Below are positions 33,663-42,405 of a stretch of 64,000 nucleotides of DNA, one piece after another; the first letter of the stretch is position 1; every line of letters begins with the position of its first letter. Source of the DNA: Paramagnetospirillum marisnigri (GTDB lineage: Bacteria; Pseudomonadota; Alphaproteobacteria; Rhodospirillales; Magnetospirillaceae); NCBI RefSeq assembly GCF_001650715.1, contig NZ_LWQT01000098.1, positions 152,484 to 216,483 of the forward strand, in the 5' to 3' direction. A model generated the notes under the pieces. The model was given only the letters and a program-made list of their open reading frames with translations. It was not told the DNA's origin and did not search any database. Both the position numbers and the translations under genes were made by a program.

Positions 33663-34744
33663 GACAGCTTCTCCGGCAATGTGAACTGGAAGATGGCTCC
33701 GCCATCGGGATTGGGCTCGAACCACAGGCGCCCGCGATGGGATTCGATGATGGAGCGACAGATGTTCAGTCCCATGCCCATGCCTTCCGACTTGGTGGTG
33801 AAGAATGGGGTGAACAGGCTTTCCGCCACCTCGGGGGCGATACCGCCCCCCTGATCGGCAACCCTGACCACGGCCAGGCCATCGGCGCTTTCCACCGTCA
33901 CGTCCAATATCCGTTCGGCTGCCGGTGTCTGTCCCATGGCTTCCATGGCATTGCGCGCCAGATTGAGCACCACCTGCTCGATCAGAATACGGTCCGCCTC
34001 CACCTGGGGGTCACGCGGATCCAGCTCCAGATCGACCCGGATGGCCCGCTTGCGGGCCTCGGCCTCGAGAAAGCCCATGGCTCCCTCCACCACCCGGTTC
34101 AGCGCGCAGGGCGCCACCAGGGGGTCGCTCTTGCGCACGAAATCATGGATGCGCCGGATGATGTGGCCGGCACGCTGGGCCTGGACCCCCAGCTTGGTCA
34201 GCGGCGCCGTCAGTTCCTCGACCTTGGCGTCGCCCGCCGCCAACCGGTTGAGGCAGCCGGTGGCGTAGCTGGCGATGGCCGATAGCGGCTGGTTCAACTC
34301 GTGGGCCAGGGTCGAGGCCATCTCGCCCATGGTGATCAGGCGCGAGGTCCGTTGCAGTTTCTCCTGGTGCTGGCGGGCGAGCTCCTCGGCCTTCTTGCGC
34401 TCGGTTACATCCAGCACCGAGGCCATCCAGCCGGTATGGCGACCATCGGACTCGATCAGCGGCGCCTCGTAGACCAGGGCGTGGAAGCGCTCGCCATTCT
34501 TGCGCCGGAACACGATCTCGAACCCGTCCGGCGGCGCGTCGCCCCGCAATACCGCTCGATGCAGGGCATAGGTCTTTTCCATGTCCTCGGGGAGCCAGTA
34601 GGGCATGGGCGGCATCGAGCCCACCAGTTCGTCGGCGCTCCAGCCCACCATGTGACAGAAGGCGGGATTGACATAGGTGATGCGGCCGTCCAGGTCGCGT
34701 GCCCGCATGCCCACCGCGACCCGACCCGGAAATTCCCACTTCAT
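33659..34744 (-). CDS. Chimeric SDR-start/PAS-histidine kinase created at the duplication junction
   Basis: The 361-residue frame begins MKWEFPGRVAV, the first 11 residues of the SDR at 5308-6015, and continues in frame as GMRARDLDGRITYV, the PAS domain of the sensor kinase at 62388-64000. It keeps most of the PAS domain (about 12-115), a coiled linker, the dimerisation box with His148 (TLAHELNQPL) and the ATPase domain (DQGGGIAPEV, GMGMGLNICR). It lacks the transmembrane segment and periplasmic sensor of the parent, so it would be cytosolic. Start codon and GAGGGGG ribosome site come from the SDR gene. Whether it is expressed or real depends on the junction being genuine. Confidence 0.9.
   Translation of the reverse strand: MKWEFPGRVAVGMRARDLDGRITYVNPAFCHMVGWSADELVGSMPPMPYWLPEDMEKTYALHRAVLRGDAPPDGFEIVFRRKNGERFHALVYEAPLIESDGRHTGWMASVLDVTERKKAEELARQHQEKLQRTSRLITMGEMASTLAHELNQPLSAIASYATGCLNRLAAGDAKVEELTAPLTKLGVQAQRAGHIIRRIHDFVRKSDPLVAPCALNRVVEGAMGFLEAEARKRAIRVDLELDPRDPQVEADRILIEQVVLNLARNAMEAMGQTPAAERILDVTVESADGLAVVRVADQGGGIAPEVAESLFTPFFTTKSEGMGMGLNICRSIIESHRGRLWFEPNPDGGAIFQFTLPEKLS
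34711..34716. other. Duplication junction, 6-bp microhomology
   Basis: CCACCG here joins kinase sequence (left) to SDR sequence (right). The same hexamer occurs at both parental breakpoints, 5982-5987 in the SDR gene and 63440-63445 in the kinase gene, and flanking bases differ. The joint can be placed anywhere within these 6 bp. Confidence 0.95.
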
Positions 34745-34773
34745 TCCAACCCCCTCTTGACCGGCGTTTGTAT

Positions 34774-34793
34774 TTCGGTATTATCGTACCGAA
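34774..34793. promoter_or_regulatory. Second copy of the SDR/GNAT inverted repeat, now upstream of the chimeric kinase
   Basis: The TTCGGTA/TACCGAA pair sits 30 bp upstream of the chimera start, in the same position it has before the SDR gene. Whatever controls the SDR gene would also control the chimera and the three operon genes after it. Confidence 0.55.
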
Positions 34794-34896
34794 TTATTCA
34801 TTTAACAAGGTACCGCCCGCCCAGGGGAGTCGTCAAGTGTCGGCGCCCCCTACACCTTCGGAACGGCACCTAGAGATCGGGAGGTTCGCGAGTTCC

Positions 34897-35877
34897 ATGA
34901 GCACCACTATCCGCGATATCACGAGTGCCGACATCGAGCGGGTGATCGAGCTTGATCGTCGCCTGACGGGGGCACCCCGCCGCAATTACCACGAGAAGCG
35001 TATGGCCGCCGCCACGGCGGAGCCCACCAGCTTCGTTTCCATCGCCGCCGCCGACGGCCCGGTGCTGAAGGGCTATGTCCTGGCCCATATCCTGGACGGC
35101 GAATTCGGCGGCACCGGCCCGGTGGGCGTGGTCGAGACCATTGGTGTCGACCCCGACCAGCGCGGCAACGGCCTGGGGCGCAAGCTGATGGCGGCGGTCG
35201 AGGCCGCCATGAAGCAGCGCGGCATCCGCGAACTGGTCACCCAGGCCGACTGGACCGAACACGGCATCACCCGCTTCTTCCAGTCCGCCGGGTTCGAACT
35301 GGCCCCCCGTATCGTCCTGGAGCGCGGCACGGACGACGTCTCGGATTTCGAGGCCCCGCTGGCCCAGCAGGTGCGCGACAGCGACGAGGTCGACCTGTCC
35401 GACCCCTCGGGCGACGACTTCTCCGCATTGTCGCGTGACCGGGTGCCGGTGCGCTCGCTGACCGAGGCCGACTATCCCTATATCGTGTCCATCGACCGCA
35501 AGGTCATGCGCCGCGACCGCTCGGGCTACTACAAGCGCAAGATTTCCGAGGTCACCAAGGAATCCGGCGTCCGCGTCTCCCTGGTGGCCGAGCTGGACGG
35601 CATGTTCGCGGGCTTCGTCATGGCCCGGACCGAATACGGCGAATTCGGCCGCGCCCAGGCCACCGCCATCCTGGACACCATCGGCGTCGACCCGGCCTAT
35701 TCCGGCCATAATGTCGGCCGCGCCCTGTTGAGCCAATTGCTGACCAACCTGTCGTCCCTGGGCGTCGAGAAGGTCCAGACGCAGGTCAGCTGGAACAGCT
35801 TCGACCTGCTGCGCTTCATGGCGCGGTGTGGCTTCGTCCCCTCGCAGCGCCTGTCGTTCTGGCGCCGCCTGGACTAA
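34897..35877 (+). CDS. Tandem-GNAT N-acetyltransferase (unit 2)
   Basis: Identical second copy of the 326-residue double-GNAT protein at 6168-7148, with both acetyl-CoA motifs and the GGGAGG ribosome site. Here its divergent neighbour is the chimeric kinase instead of the SDR gene. Confidence 0.85.
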   Translation: MSTTIRDITSADIERVIELDRRLTGAPRRNYHEKRMAAATAEPTSFVSIAAADGPVLKGYVLAHILDGEFGGTGPVGVVETIGVDPDQRGNGLGRKLMAAVEAAMKQRGIRELVTQADWTEHGITRFFQSAGFELAPRIVLERGTDDVSDFEAPLAQQVRDSDEVDLSDPSGDDFSALSRDRVPVRSLTEADYPYIVSIDRKVMRRDRSGYYKRKISEVTKESGVRVSLVAELDGMFAGFVMARTEYGEFGRAQATAILDTIGVDPAYSGHNVGRALLSQLLTNLSSLGVEKVQTQVSWNSFDLLRFMARCGFVPSQRLSFWRRLD

Positions 35878-36071
35878 GGGCCCCTCCGCAGGTCGTCTCC
35901 CCCCCCCTTTCACCGACCCGCGCCAAGGGGCCGGAAGCCGACATGGCTTCCGGCCCCTCTTTCATGATTAATGCATCTTTTCGATCTAGCCCTTGAGGCC
36001 TACATTGAGTTCATGGCCTGGGGTTCATCCGCCAGTCACCTGACTGGCGCCCCACCATGGAGGGGTATACC

Positions 36072-36335
36072 ATGAAGATGTTCGCTGCCGTTCTTGCCGC
36101 CGGAATGCTGGCCCTGGCGTCCACCGCCGCCTTCGCCGGCGCCGACGACACCAAGTGGGTCGCCAAGTGCATCAGCGACAATTCCGATGCCAAGGTGTCG
36201 GTCGAGATCGTCGCCAAGTACTGCACCTGCATGAACAACAAGATGGACGACAACGAAACCAAGACCATTACCCAGTGGGAAAAGACCCACCCGGCCGAGA
36301 TGAAGGCCTGTGAAAAGGAAGCGGGCTGGAAGTAA
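36072..36335 (+). CDS. Small secreted four-cysteine protein (unit 2)
   Basis: Identical second copy of the 87-residue protein at 7343-7606, with signal peptide and four mature cysteines. Its terminator and upstream GNAT terminator are also duplicated (36364-36394 and 35926-35963). Confidence 0.75.
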   Translation: MKMFAAVLAAGMLALASTAAFAGADDTKWVAKCISDNSDAKVSVEIVAKYCTCMNNKMDDNETKTITQWEKTHPAEMKACEKEAGWK

Positions 36336-36453
36336 CAGCCTCGCCGTCCGGATTGGACAGCCCGGGGGGACGCGCCACAGGGGGCGGTCCCCCCGCTTCA
36401 TGTCCGGACCATATGGAACTCCATCCCGCCATATCTTTTTGGTATGATCAGGC

Positions 36454-37368
36454 ATGGATATCCGACAACTGCGCTATTTCCTCGGCATCGTCGAACACGG
36501 ATCGCTGACCCGGGCCGCCGAGGCGTTGCGGGTGGCGCAACCGGCGTTGAGCCTGCACCTCAAACGCCTGGAAGAGGAAATCGGCTGCCCGCTGGTCCAT
36601 CGCACCGCCCGGGGCGTGGTCCCCACCGAAAGCGGCCAGCGTCTGGCGCTGCGCGCCGCCATGCTGGTGGATCAGGTCTCGGGCCTGCGCGATGAGATCC
36701 GGGGATTGGAGGCCGCGCCCTCCGGCCCAACGGTGATCGGCATTCCCACCTCGCTCGGCCCCATGCTGACGGCCCCCTTGGTGATGGATGTGCGCCGCCG
36801 CTATCCGGCCATCCGGCTGCGGGTGGTGGAAGGCTTGTCGGGCCACATGCTGGAATGGGTGTCGTCGGGCAAGGTGGACATGGCGCTGGTGTTCGGGGCC
36901 GAGCCGCCCCCCGGACTCGCCACCCGCTTCGTCGCCCGCGAGCGGCTGGGGCTGGTGGCCCCAAAGGGCGACGAAACCGCCGCCGGGCGCGACCGCATCG
37001 AGCTGGCGGCCGCCCTGGAACTGCCCCTGATCCTTCCCGGCCATCCCCACGGCCTCCGGGTCGAGGTGGAGCGCGCCGCCGCCTCGATGGGAACCTCTGC
37101 GCATGTGGTGGTGGAGGTGGACGCCCTGGAACAGATCAAGGCGCTGGTGGCCAAGGGCGCCGGTTATACCGTGCTGTCAGAACGCTATGCCCGCAGCGGC
37201 CCGGAAGCCTCGGGGCTGGTCTGCATCCCCATCGTGGCGCCCGAGATCGAGCGGACCATCTCGCTGGCCCATTCCGCCGACCGGCCGCTGTCCATCGCCG
37301 CCAGGGCGGTGCACGCCATCGCCCTGGAACAGTTGGGACGGCTGACCCATGATGGCCGCTGGATGTGA
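36454..37368 (+). CDS. LysR family transcriptional regulator (unit 2)
   Basis: Identical second copy of the 304-residue LysR protein at 7725-8639. Regulator and presumed target iorAB are doubled together, so their ratio is unchanged. Confidence 0.9.
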   Translation: MDIRQLRYFLGIVEHGSLTRAAEALRVAQPALSLHLKRLEEEIGCPLVHRTARGVVPTESGQRLALRAAMLVDQVSGLRDEIRGLEAAPSGPTVIGIPTSLGPMLTAPLVMDVRRRYPAIRLRVVEGLSGHMLEWVSSGKVDMALVFGAEPPPGLATRFVARERLGLVAPKGDETAAGRDRIELAAALELPLILPGHPHGLRVEVERAAASMGTSAHVVVEVDALEQIKALVAKGAGYTVLSERYARSGPEASGLVCIPIVAPEIERTISLAHSADRPLSIAARAVHAIALEQLGRLTHDGRWM

Positions 37369-37542
37369 TACAGAATTCAACAATCCCGGTATCGCACAGA
37401 TATGCATTGGTGCGCCGGGAATGCGCATTCCGCTTCCGATTCGGTCCGCACCGATGGTAGGGTCTAGCCCTTCCGCCGAGACCGGGGGCGATACCACCCG
37501 GACCGCGGAACTGGTCCAAGGATGAGAGGGTAGGAGCTTTCC

Positions 37543-39399
37543 ATGTCCGCTGCCGTCAAGGCGAAGCCGCAGTCACGTCTTCTGTTGTCCGGTAACGACG
37601 CCATCGCCCGGGGTGTCTGGGAGGCTGGCGCCAAGGTCGCCGCCGCCTATCCCGGCACGCCGTCCACCGAAATCCTGGAAAGCCTGTCCCAGTATCCCGA
37701 TCTCTATGCCGAATGGTCGGTCAACGAGAAGGTGGCCCTGGAAGTGGCCATCGGCGGCTCCATGTCGGGAGCCCGCTCGTTCTGCGCCATGAAGCATGTG
37801 GGCCTCAACGTCGCCTCCGACGCCTTCATGACCATCACGGTCGCGGGCGTGGTCGGCGGCCTGGTCATCGCCGTGGCCGACGATGTCGGCATGAGTTCGT
37901 CCCAGAATGAACAGGACTCCCGCTTCTGGGGCCGCTTCGGCCATGTGCCGCTGCTGGAGCCCGCCGACTCGCAGGAAGCCTACGAGATGGCCAAATACGC
38001 CTTCGAACTGTCGGAGGCCTATAACACCCCCGTCATCCTGCGCCTGACCACCCGCGTCTGCCATGTCAAGGCGGTGGTGCAGGTGGGCGAGCGCGCCGCC
38101 CACGACATCACCGGCTTCAAGTCCGACGCCCGGCGCTGGGTCATGACCCCGGCCAATGCCAAGGGTCGCCTGCCCGACCAGATCGCCCGCGAGGGCAAGC
38201 TGCAGGCCCTGGCGGAAGTCTCCCCGCTCAACGTGCTGGAGCCCGGCTCCGACCGTCGGGTCGGCTTCGTCACCTCGGGTCCCGCCTATATGCATGTGCG
38301 GGAAAGCTTCCCCGACGCGCCGGTGCTGAAGCTGGGCTTTTCCTATCCGGTGCCCATGGCCCTGGTGGAGAAGCTGGCGGCCCAGGTCGACCACCTGGTG
38401 GTGGCCGAGGAAACCGAGCCGCTGCTGGAACACGACATCAAGGCCGCCGGGCTGCTGACGATCCACGGCAAGGACCTGCTGCCCCGCCTGGGCGAGCTGA
38501 CCCCCAACGTGCTGATCCCAGCCATCAAGACCTTCCTGGGCGAGCCCATTCCGCCGACCTCGACCTATCCGAAATTCGACCCCTTCCCCCGGCCGCCGAC
38601 CATGTGCGCCGCCTGTCCCCATATGGGCGTCTACTACTCGCTGGCCCGCATGCGCAAGAAGGTGCAGATTTCCGGCGATATCGGCTGCTACACCCTGGGC
38701 GCCGGGCATCCGTGGAACGCGCTGGACACTACCATTTCCATGGGCGCCTCCATGGGCATCGCGCTCGGCATGGACAAGGCGCGCTCGGAAGAGACCAAGG
38801 ACAAGGCGGTGGTGGCCGTCATCGGCGATTCCACCTTCCTGCACATGGGCATGCAGGGCATGCTCGACATCGTCTATAACCGCGGCAATGTCACCACCCT
38901 GATCCTGGACAACCGCACCACCGGCATGACCGGCGGCCAGAACCACGCCGGAACCGGCAAGGGCCTCAAGGGCGACGACGCGCCGCGCGTCGATTTCGTC
39001 AAGCTGGTGGAAGCCCTGGGCGTCGCGCCCGAGCGCATCCGCAAGATCGACCCCTATCAGCTGCCGGTGGTGTTCAAGACCATCAAGCAGGAGATCGAGA
39101 CCCCCGGCCCGTCGGTGATCATCACCGACCGGCCCTGCGTCCTGTCCGAGTTCTATCACAAGATCGAGCCCTACCGGGTGGTGGACGAGGACTGCACCGG
39201 CTGCGGCAACTGCATCAATGTGGGCTGTCCCGCCATCACCGTGAAGCGCTCGGAAAGCAAGCTGCGACCCGACGGCAAGACCAACGAGCTGAAATTCACC
39301 ACCATCGACACCGCCATGTGCACCGGTTGCCACATGTGCGTCGAATCCTGCGGACCCAAGGCCATCGTACTGGCCAAGCCCGTCGCGGTGGCCGAGTGA
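37543..39399 (+). CDS. iorA: Indolepyruvate:ferredoxin oxidoreductase alpha subunit (unit 2)
   Basis: Identical second copy of the 618-residue IorA at 8814-10670, with the thiamine-pyrophosphate domain and both four-cysteine clusters intact, so it should be functional. Confidence 0.95.
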   Translation: MSAAVKAKPQSRLLLSGNDAIARGVWEAGAKVAAAYPGTPSTEILESLSQYPDLYAEWSVNEKVALEVAIGGSMSGARSFCAMKHVGLNVASDAFMTITVAGVVGGLVIAVADDVGMSSSQNEQDSRFWGRFGHVPLLEPADSQEAYEMAKYAFELSEAYNTPVILRLTTRVCHVKAVVQVGERAAHDITGFKSDARRWVMTPANAKGRLPDQIAREGKLQALAEVSPLNVLEPGSDRRVGFVTSGPAYMHVRESFPDAPVLKLGFSYPVPMALVEKLAAQVDHLVVAEETEPLLEHDIKAAGLLTIHGKDLLPRLGELTPNVLIPAIKTFLGEPIPPTSTYPKFDPFPRPPTMCAACPHMGVYYSLARMRKKVQISGDIGCYTLGAGHPWNALDTTISMGASMGIALGMDKARSEETKDKAVVAVIGDSTFLHMGMQGMLDIVYNRGNVTTLILDNRTTGMTGGQNHAGTGKGLKGDDAPRVDFVKLVEALGVAPERIRKIDPYQLPVVFKTIKQEIETPGPSVIITDRPCVLSEFYHKIEPYRVVDEDCTGCGNCINVGCPAITVKRSESKLRPDGKTNELKFTTIDTAMCTGCHMCVESCGPKAIVLAKPVAVAE

Positions 39400-39459
39400 A
39401 GACTGAATTGAGCGAGCGGAGCGAGCGCGGCGCCATTGCGGCGCCCGGAGCGAAGCGGA

Positions 39460-39501
39460 GGAGCCAAGGGTGCGCGAGCACCCGCCCGGCGATTGAGGGA
39501 C
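39460..39501 (+). repeat. Intergenic palindromic repeat, type 1 (second iorB leader)
   Basis: Copy of the element at 10731-10772, again supplying GAGGG 9 nt before the iorB start. Confidence 0.75.
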
Positions 39502-39508
39502 AAACGAA

Positions 39509-40141
39509 ATGAACGATGTCATCACCAACATCCTGGTCTGCGGTACCGGTGGCCAAGGCGTCATGACCGCCGCCGAGATCCTGGCCCAGACCGCCATCAC
39601 CAAGGGCTTCGACTGCAAGAAGTCGGAAGTGGCAGGCATGGCCCAGCGTGGCGGCGTCGTCACCAGCCATGTCCGCTTCGGCAAGCGCGTCTGGTCGCCG
39701 GTCATCACGCCGGGCACCGCCGATATCCTGGTGGCGTTCGAGGTGGCGGAAGGCTCGCGCTGGGCCGACATGCTGCGGCCCGGCGGCATCGCCATGGTCA
39801 ATACCATCCGGCTGGTGCCGCCGGTGGTGTCCATGGGACTGTTCAAGTATCCCGACGATCCGGTGGCCCAGATGCGGGCGGCGGGCGTGACGGTCTACGA
39901 CTTCGATGCCGGCGCCATCGCCCGCGAATTGGGCGACCTCAAGCTGGTCAACACCATCATGCTGGGCGCCATCGCCGACTTCCTGCCCTTCCCCGCCACC
40001 GAGCTGGAGGAACAGATCGTCGGCCGCTTCCGCGAAAGGAAGCCCGCCATGGTCGAGGTCAACCAAAAGGCCTTCGAGGCCGGGCGCGCCGCCGCCCGTG
40101 CCCGCGCCAGCGCCGACCAGCAACTGGCGGCCAATTCATAA
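39509..40141 (+). CDS. iorB: Indolepyruvate:ferredoxin oxidoreductase beta subunit (unit 2)
   Basis: Identical second copy of the 210-residue IorB at 10780-11412, in an operon with the second iorA. Confidence 0.94.
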   Translation: MNDVITNILVCGTGGQGVMTAAEILAQTAITKGFDCKKSEVAGMAQRGGVVTSHVRFGKRVWSPVITPGTADILVAFEVAEGSRWADMLRPGGIAMVNTIRLVPPVVSMGLFKYPDDPVAQMRAAGVTVYDFDAGAIARELGDLKLVNTIMLGAIADFLPFPATELEEQIVGRFRERKPAMVEVNQKAFEAGRAAARARASADQQLAANS

Positions 40142-40223
40142 GGTCTTCACCCCTTTGGCTTTCTCGCCGGTTCTGCTAGATTTCAATGAACCGGCGAGAT
40201 CGCCAGCCCGTGGGAGAGCCCCA

Positions 40224-40634
40224 ATGCCGTCTACCGCTGCCATCGACCTTGGTGCCCTGAAGATTCTGATCATCGACGATCAGGAATTCGTGCGCACCAT
40301 CGTCAAGAAGATGCTGCAGCAGGTGGGAGTCGGCCTGATCGTCGAGGCCCATGACGGCAATTCCGGCCTGGAAGCGGCCGAGCGCGACCTTCCCGACGTG
40401 GTCATTTGCGACGTGCAGATGCGTCCGGTGGACGGTTTCGGCTTCGTCAAGGCACTGCGGGCCAAGCCGTTCGGCACCGCCATGCCGGTGATCATGCTGA
40501 CCGCCCATACCGATGCCACCACGGTGGAGCGGGCCAAGGAACTGAACGTCAACGCCTTCCTGGCCAAGCCGGTGCTGCCGCCCGCCCTGAAGGAAAAGAT
40601 CATCGCCGTGGTCGGCAAGGGCAAGACCGGCTGA
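40224..40634 (+). CDS. CheY-like single-domain response regulator (unit 2)
   Basis: Identical second copy of the 136-residue receiver at 11495-11905, with phospho-acceptor Asp63 and Lys115 retained. Confidence 0.9.
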   Translation: MPSTAAIDLGALKILIIDDQEFVRTIVKKMLQQVGVGLIVEAHDGNSGLEAAERDLPDVVICDVQMRPVDGFGFVKALRAKPFGTAMPVIMLTAHTDATTVERAKELNVNAFLAKPVLPPALKEKIIAVVGKGKTG

Positions 40635-41267
40635 TCAGCGCTGCGGCACGCCCCAGCGCCGGGCGGGCATCTTCAATCCGGACACCCAGCCTTCCACTTT
40701 CTGACGCAGCTTCGGCAAATTGCGCACATCGTTGAGGCGGCGGCGCAGGAAGGCCCAACTGTCCTCGCATCCCTCGGACGGATCGTCCAGCCAGTACAGC
40801 AAGGTGGCGGAATAGACCGCCCCCAGGCTCATGCGCTTGGTATACCACGAAAAATCGTGCGAGGAATCCCCCACCGCCCGCCAGATGGCGTCGACGCTGG
40901 CCCAGGTCAGCCGCCCCGCCACAGCGATATTGGAGGGCAGAGACAGCAGCGAGGCCGCCCGGCGCATGGCCTCGCGGTGCTCGCTCCAGGGTTCCAGGCG
41001 CAGCCGCACCGCCCGATACACCTTCTCACCCAGGCCGAGGCCCTCCAAGCCCGAGGCCGCCATGGCCTCCGCCATGCGGCGATCGGCCAGATCGGTCAGA
41101 TGAGCCACCGCATCCACGGCGCCACAGGGAAACAGCCGGGCGGGCAGGGTCGGATCGAGGTCAAGGTCCCGCGCCGCCGCCGCCAGCGAGGCCTCCGACC
41201 AGCCGTCGAAAGCGGCGTGGGGCAACATGGCCTCGACCATGGCATCCTTCAGGCGCACCATCTCCAT
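40635..41267 (-). CDS. COQ9-like ubiquinone biosynthesis protein (unit 2)
   Basis: Identical second copy of the 210-residue protein at 11906-12538, 2 bp after the second def gene. Confidence 0.85.
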   Translation of the reverse strand: MEMVRLKDAMVEAMLPHAAFDGWSEASLAAAARDLDLDPTLPARLFPCGAVDAVAHLTDLADRRMAEAMAASGLEGLGLGEKVYRAVRLRLEPWSEHREAMRRAASLLSLPSNIAVAGRLTWASVDAIWRAVGDSSHDFSWYTKRMSLGAVYSATLLYWLDDPSEGCEDSWAFLRRRLNDVRNLPKLRQKVEGWVSGLKMPARRWGVPQR

Positions 41268-41269
41268 TC

Positions 41270-41809
41270 CTACTCTCCTCCGTCGAAATCCGGATCGCTG
41301 AGCGCCTTGCGGGTTTCCTCGACAAAGCCGAAGGTCCCCAGATCGGGCATGCGCATGGGGTAGAGAACCCCATCCAGATGATCGCATTCATGCTGAAGCA
41401 CCCGGGCATGAAACCCTTCGGCCTCCCTTTCCAACGGCTGCCCCTGCCGGTCGAGGCCCCAATAGCGCAACCGGGTGAAGCGGGGCACCGCCCCGGTCAT
41501 CCCAGGCAGCGACAAACAGCCTTCGTAGTCGGTTTGCACCGTGTCGTCGAGCGGTTCCAGTTCGGGATTGATCAGAACAGTCAGCGGCACGGCCGCGCCG
41601 CCATTGCGAAGGGCGGGCACGAAAAACACCACGATCCGCAGCGATGCGAAAACTTGCGGCGCCGCCAGTCCGACCCCGCCCGCATCGGCCATGGTTTCAA
41701 TCATGTCGTCGATAAGACGCTGGATTTCCGGTGACAGCGGTTCTTCCACCGGGGCCGCCTTGCCTTGCAGCACCGGGCTGCCCATGCGGGCAATCTTCAA
41801 AATGGACAT
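41270..41809 (-). CDS. def: Peptide deformylase (unit 2)
   Basis: Identical second copy of the 179-residue deformylase at 12541-13080, with [15 protein letters not shown] and HECDH intact. Confidence 0.95.
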   Translation of the reverse strand: MSILKIARMGSPVLQGKAAPVEEPLSPEIQRLIDDMIETMADAGGVGLAAPQVFASLRIVVFFVPALRNGGAAVPLTVLINPELEPLDDTVQTDYEGCLSLPGMTGAVPRFTRLRYWGLDRQGQPLEREAEGFHARVLQHECDHLDGVLYPMRMPDLGTFGFVEETRKALSDPDFDGGE

Positions 41810-41922
41810 TCGACCTCTTTGCCCTTCCCAACCGCACCGCCCTGTGCTATCAACCCACCTCCCGAACGGCAGGTCTGCCGTGCGAAGGGGGTCTTTTCAG
41901 CGTAGAGGAGCGGTGGCGCAAC

Positions 41923-42126
41923 GTGCAAGTTCTCGTTCGTGACAACAATGTCGATCAGGCCCTGAAGGCGCTCAAGAAGAAGATGCAGCGTGAGGGGGTT
42001 TTCCGCGAGATGAAGCTTCGCCGTAATTACGAGAAGCCGTCCGAGCGCCGTGCCCGTGAGAAGGCCGAGGCGGTGCGTCGCGCCCGCAAGCTCGAGCGCA
42101 AGCGCCTCGAGCGCGAAGGCTTCTAA
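41923..42126 (+). CDS. rpsU: 30S ribosomal protein S21 (unit 2)
   Basis: Identical second copy of the GTG-started 67-residue S21 gene at 13194-13397, with its own leader repeat (41866-41881) and terminator (42191-42219). Confidence 0.95.
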   Translation: MQVLVRDNNVDQALKALKKKMQREGVFREMKLRRNYEKPSERRAREKAEAVRRARKLERKRLEREGF

Positions 42127-42405
42127 GCACAGGCTCCTTCGGCCGGCAGCATCGCGTCGGCCGTCCCTGCCCTGCTCGCCCTTACGCCTGGCGTCATGAC
42201 TTCGGTCATGGCGCTTTTTGGCTTTGCATCTGGACCGCCCCCCTTGTCGGTTGCCAGTCCCGGACTGCAACAAGACTGAGACATCTTATTCACCAAAGCT
42301 TCAAGCGGACTCATCCGCCGACCCCGCCATAATCCGCCGCCGATTGGCTTGGCTCATGAACGCCTGTGCCGGACCTCCGGCAGGCGGCAACGGTGGTGCG
42401 TGGAT

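Larger units (their letters stand above)
5982..34710 (+). repeat. Tandem duplication, unit 1 (28,729 bp)
   Basis: The unit begins in codon 10-11 of the SDR gene and ends inside the PAS region of the sensor kinase. It recurs immediately downstream as unit 2. All gene coordinates shift by exactly 28,729, so no insertion or deletion separates the copies, and the translations I compared are identical. Neither end carries an insertion sequence, integrase, tRNA or rRNA; only the hexamer CCACCG is shared by the two parental breakpoints. Confidence 0.97.
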
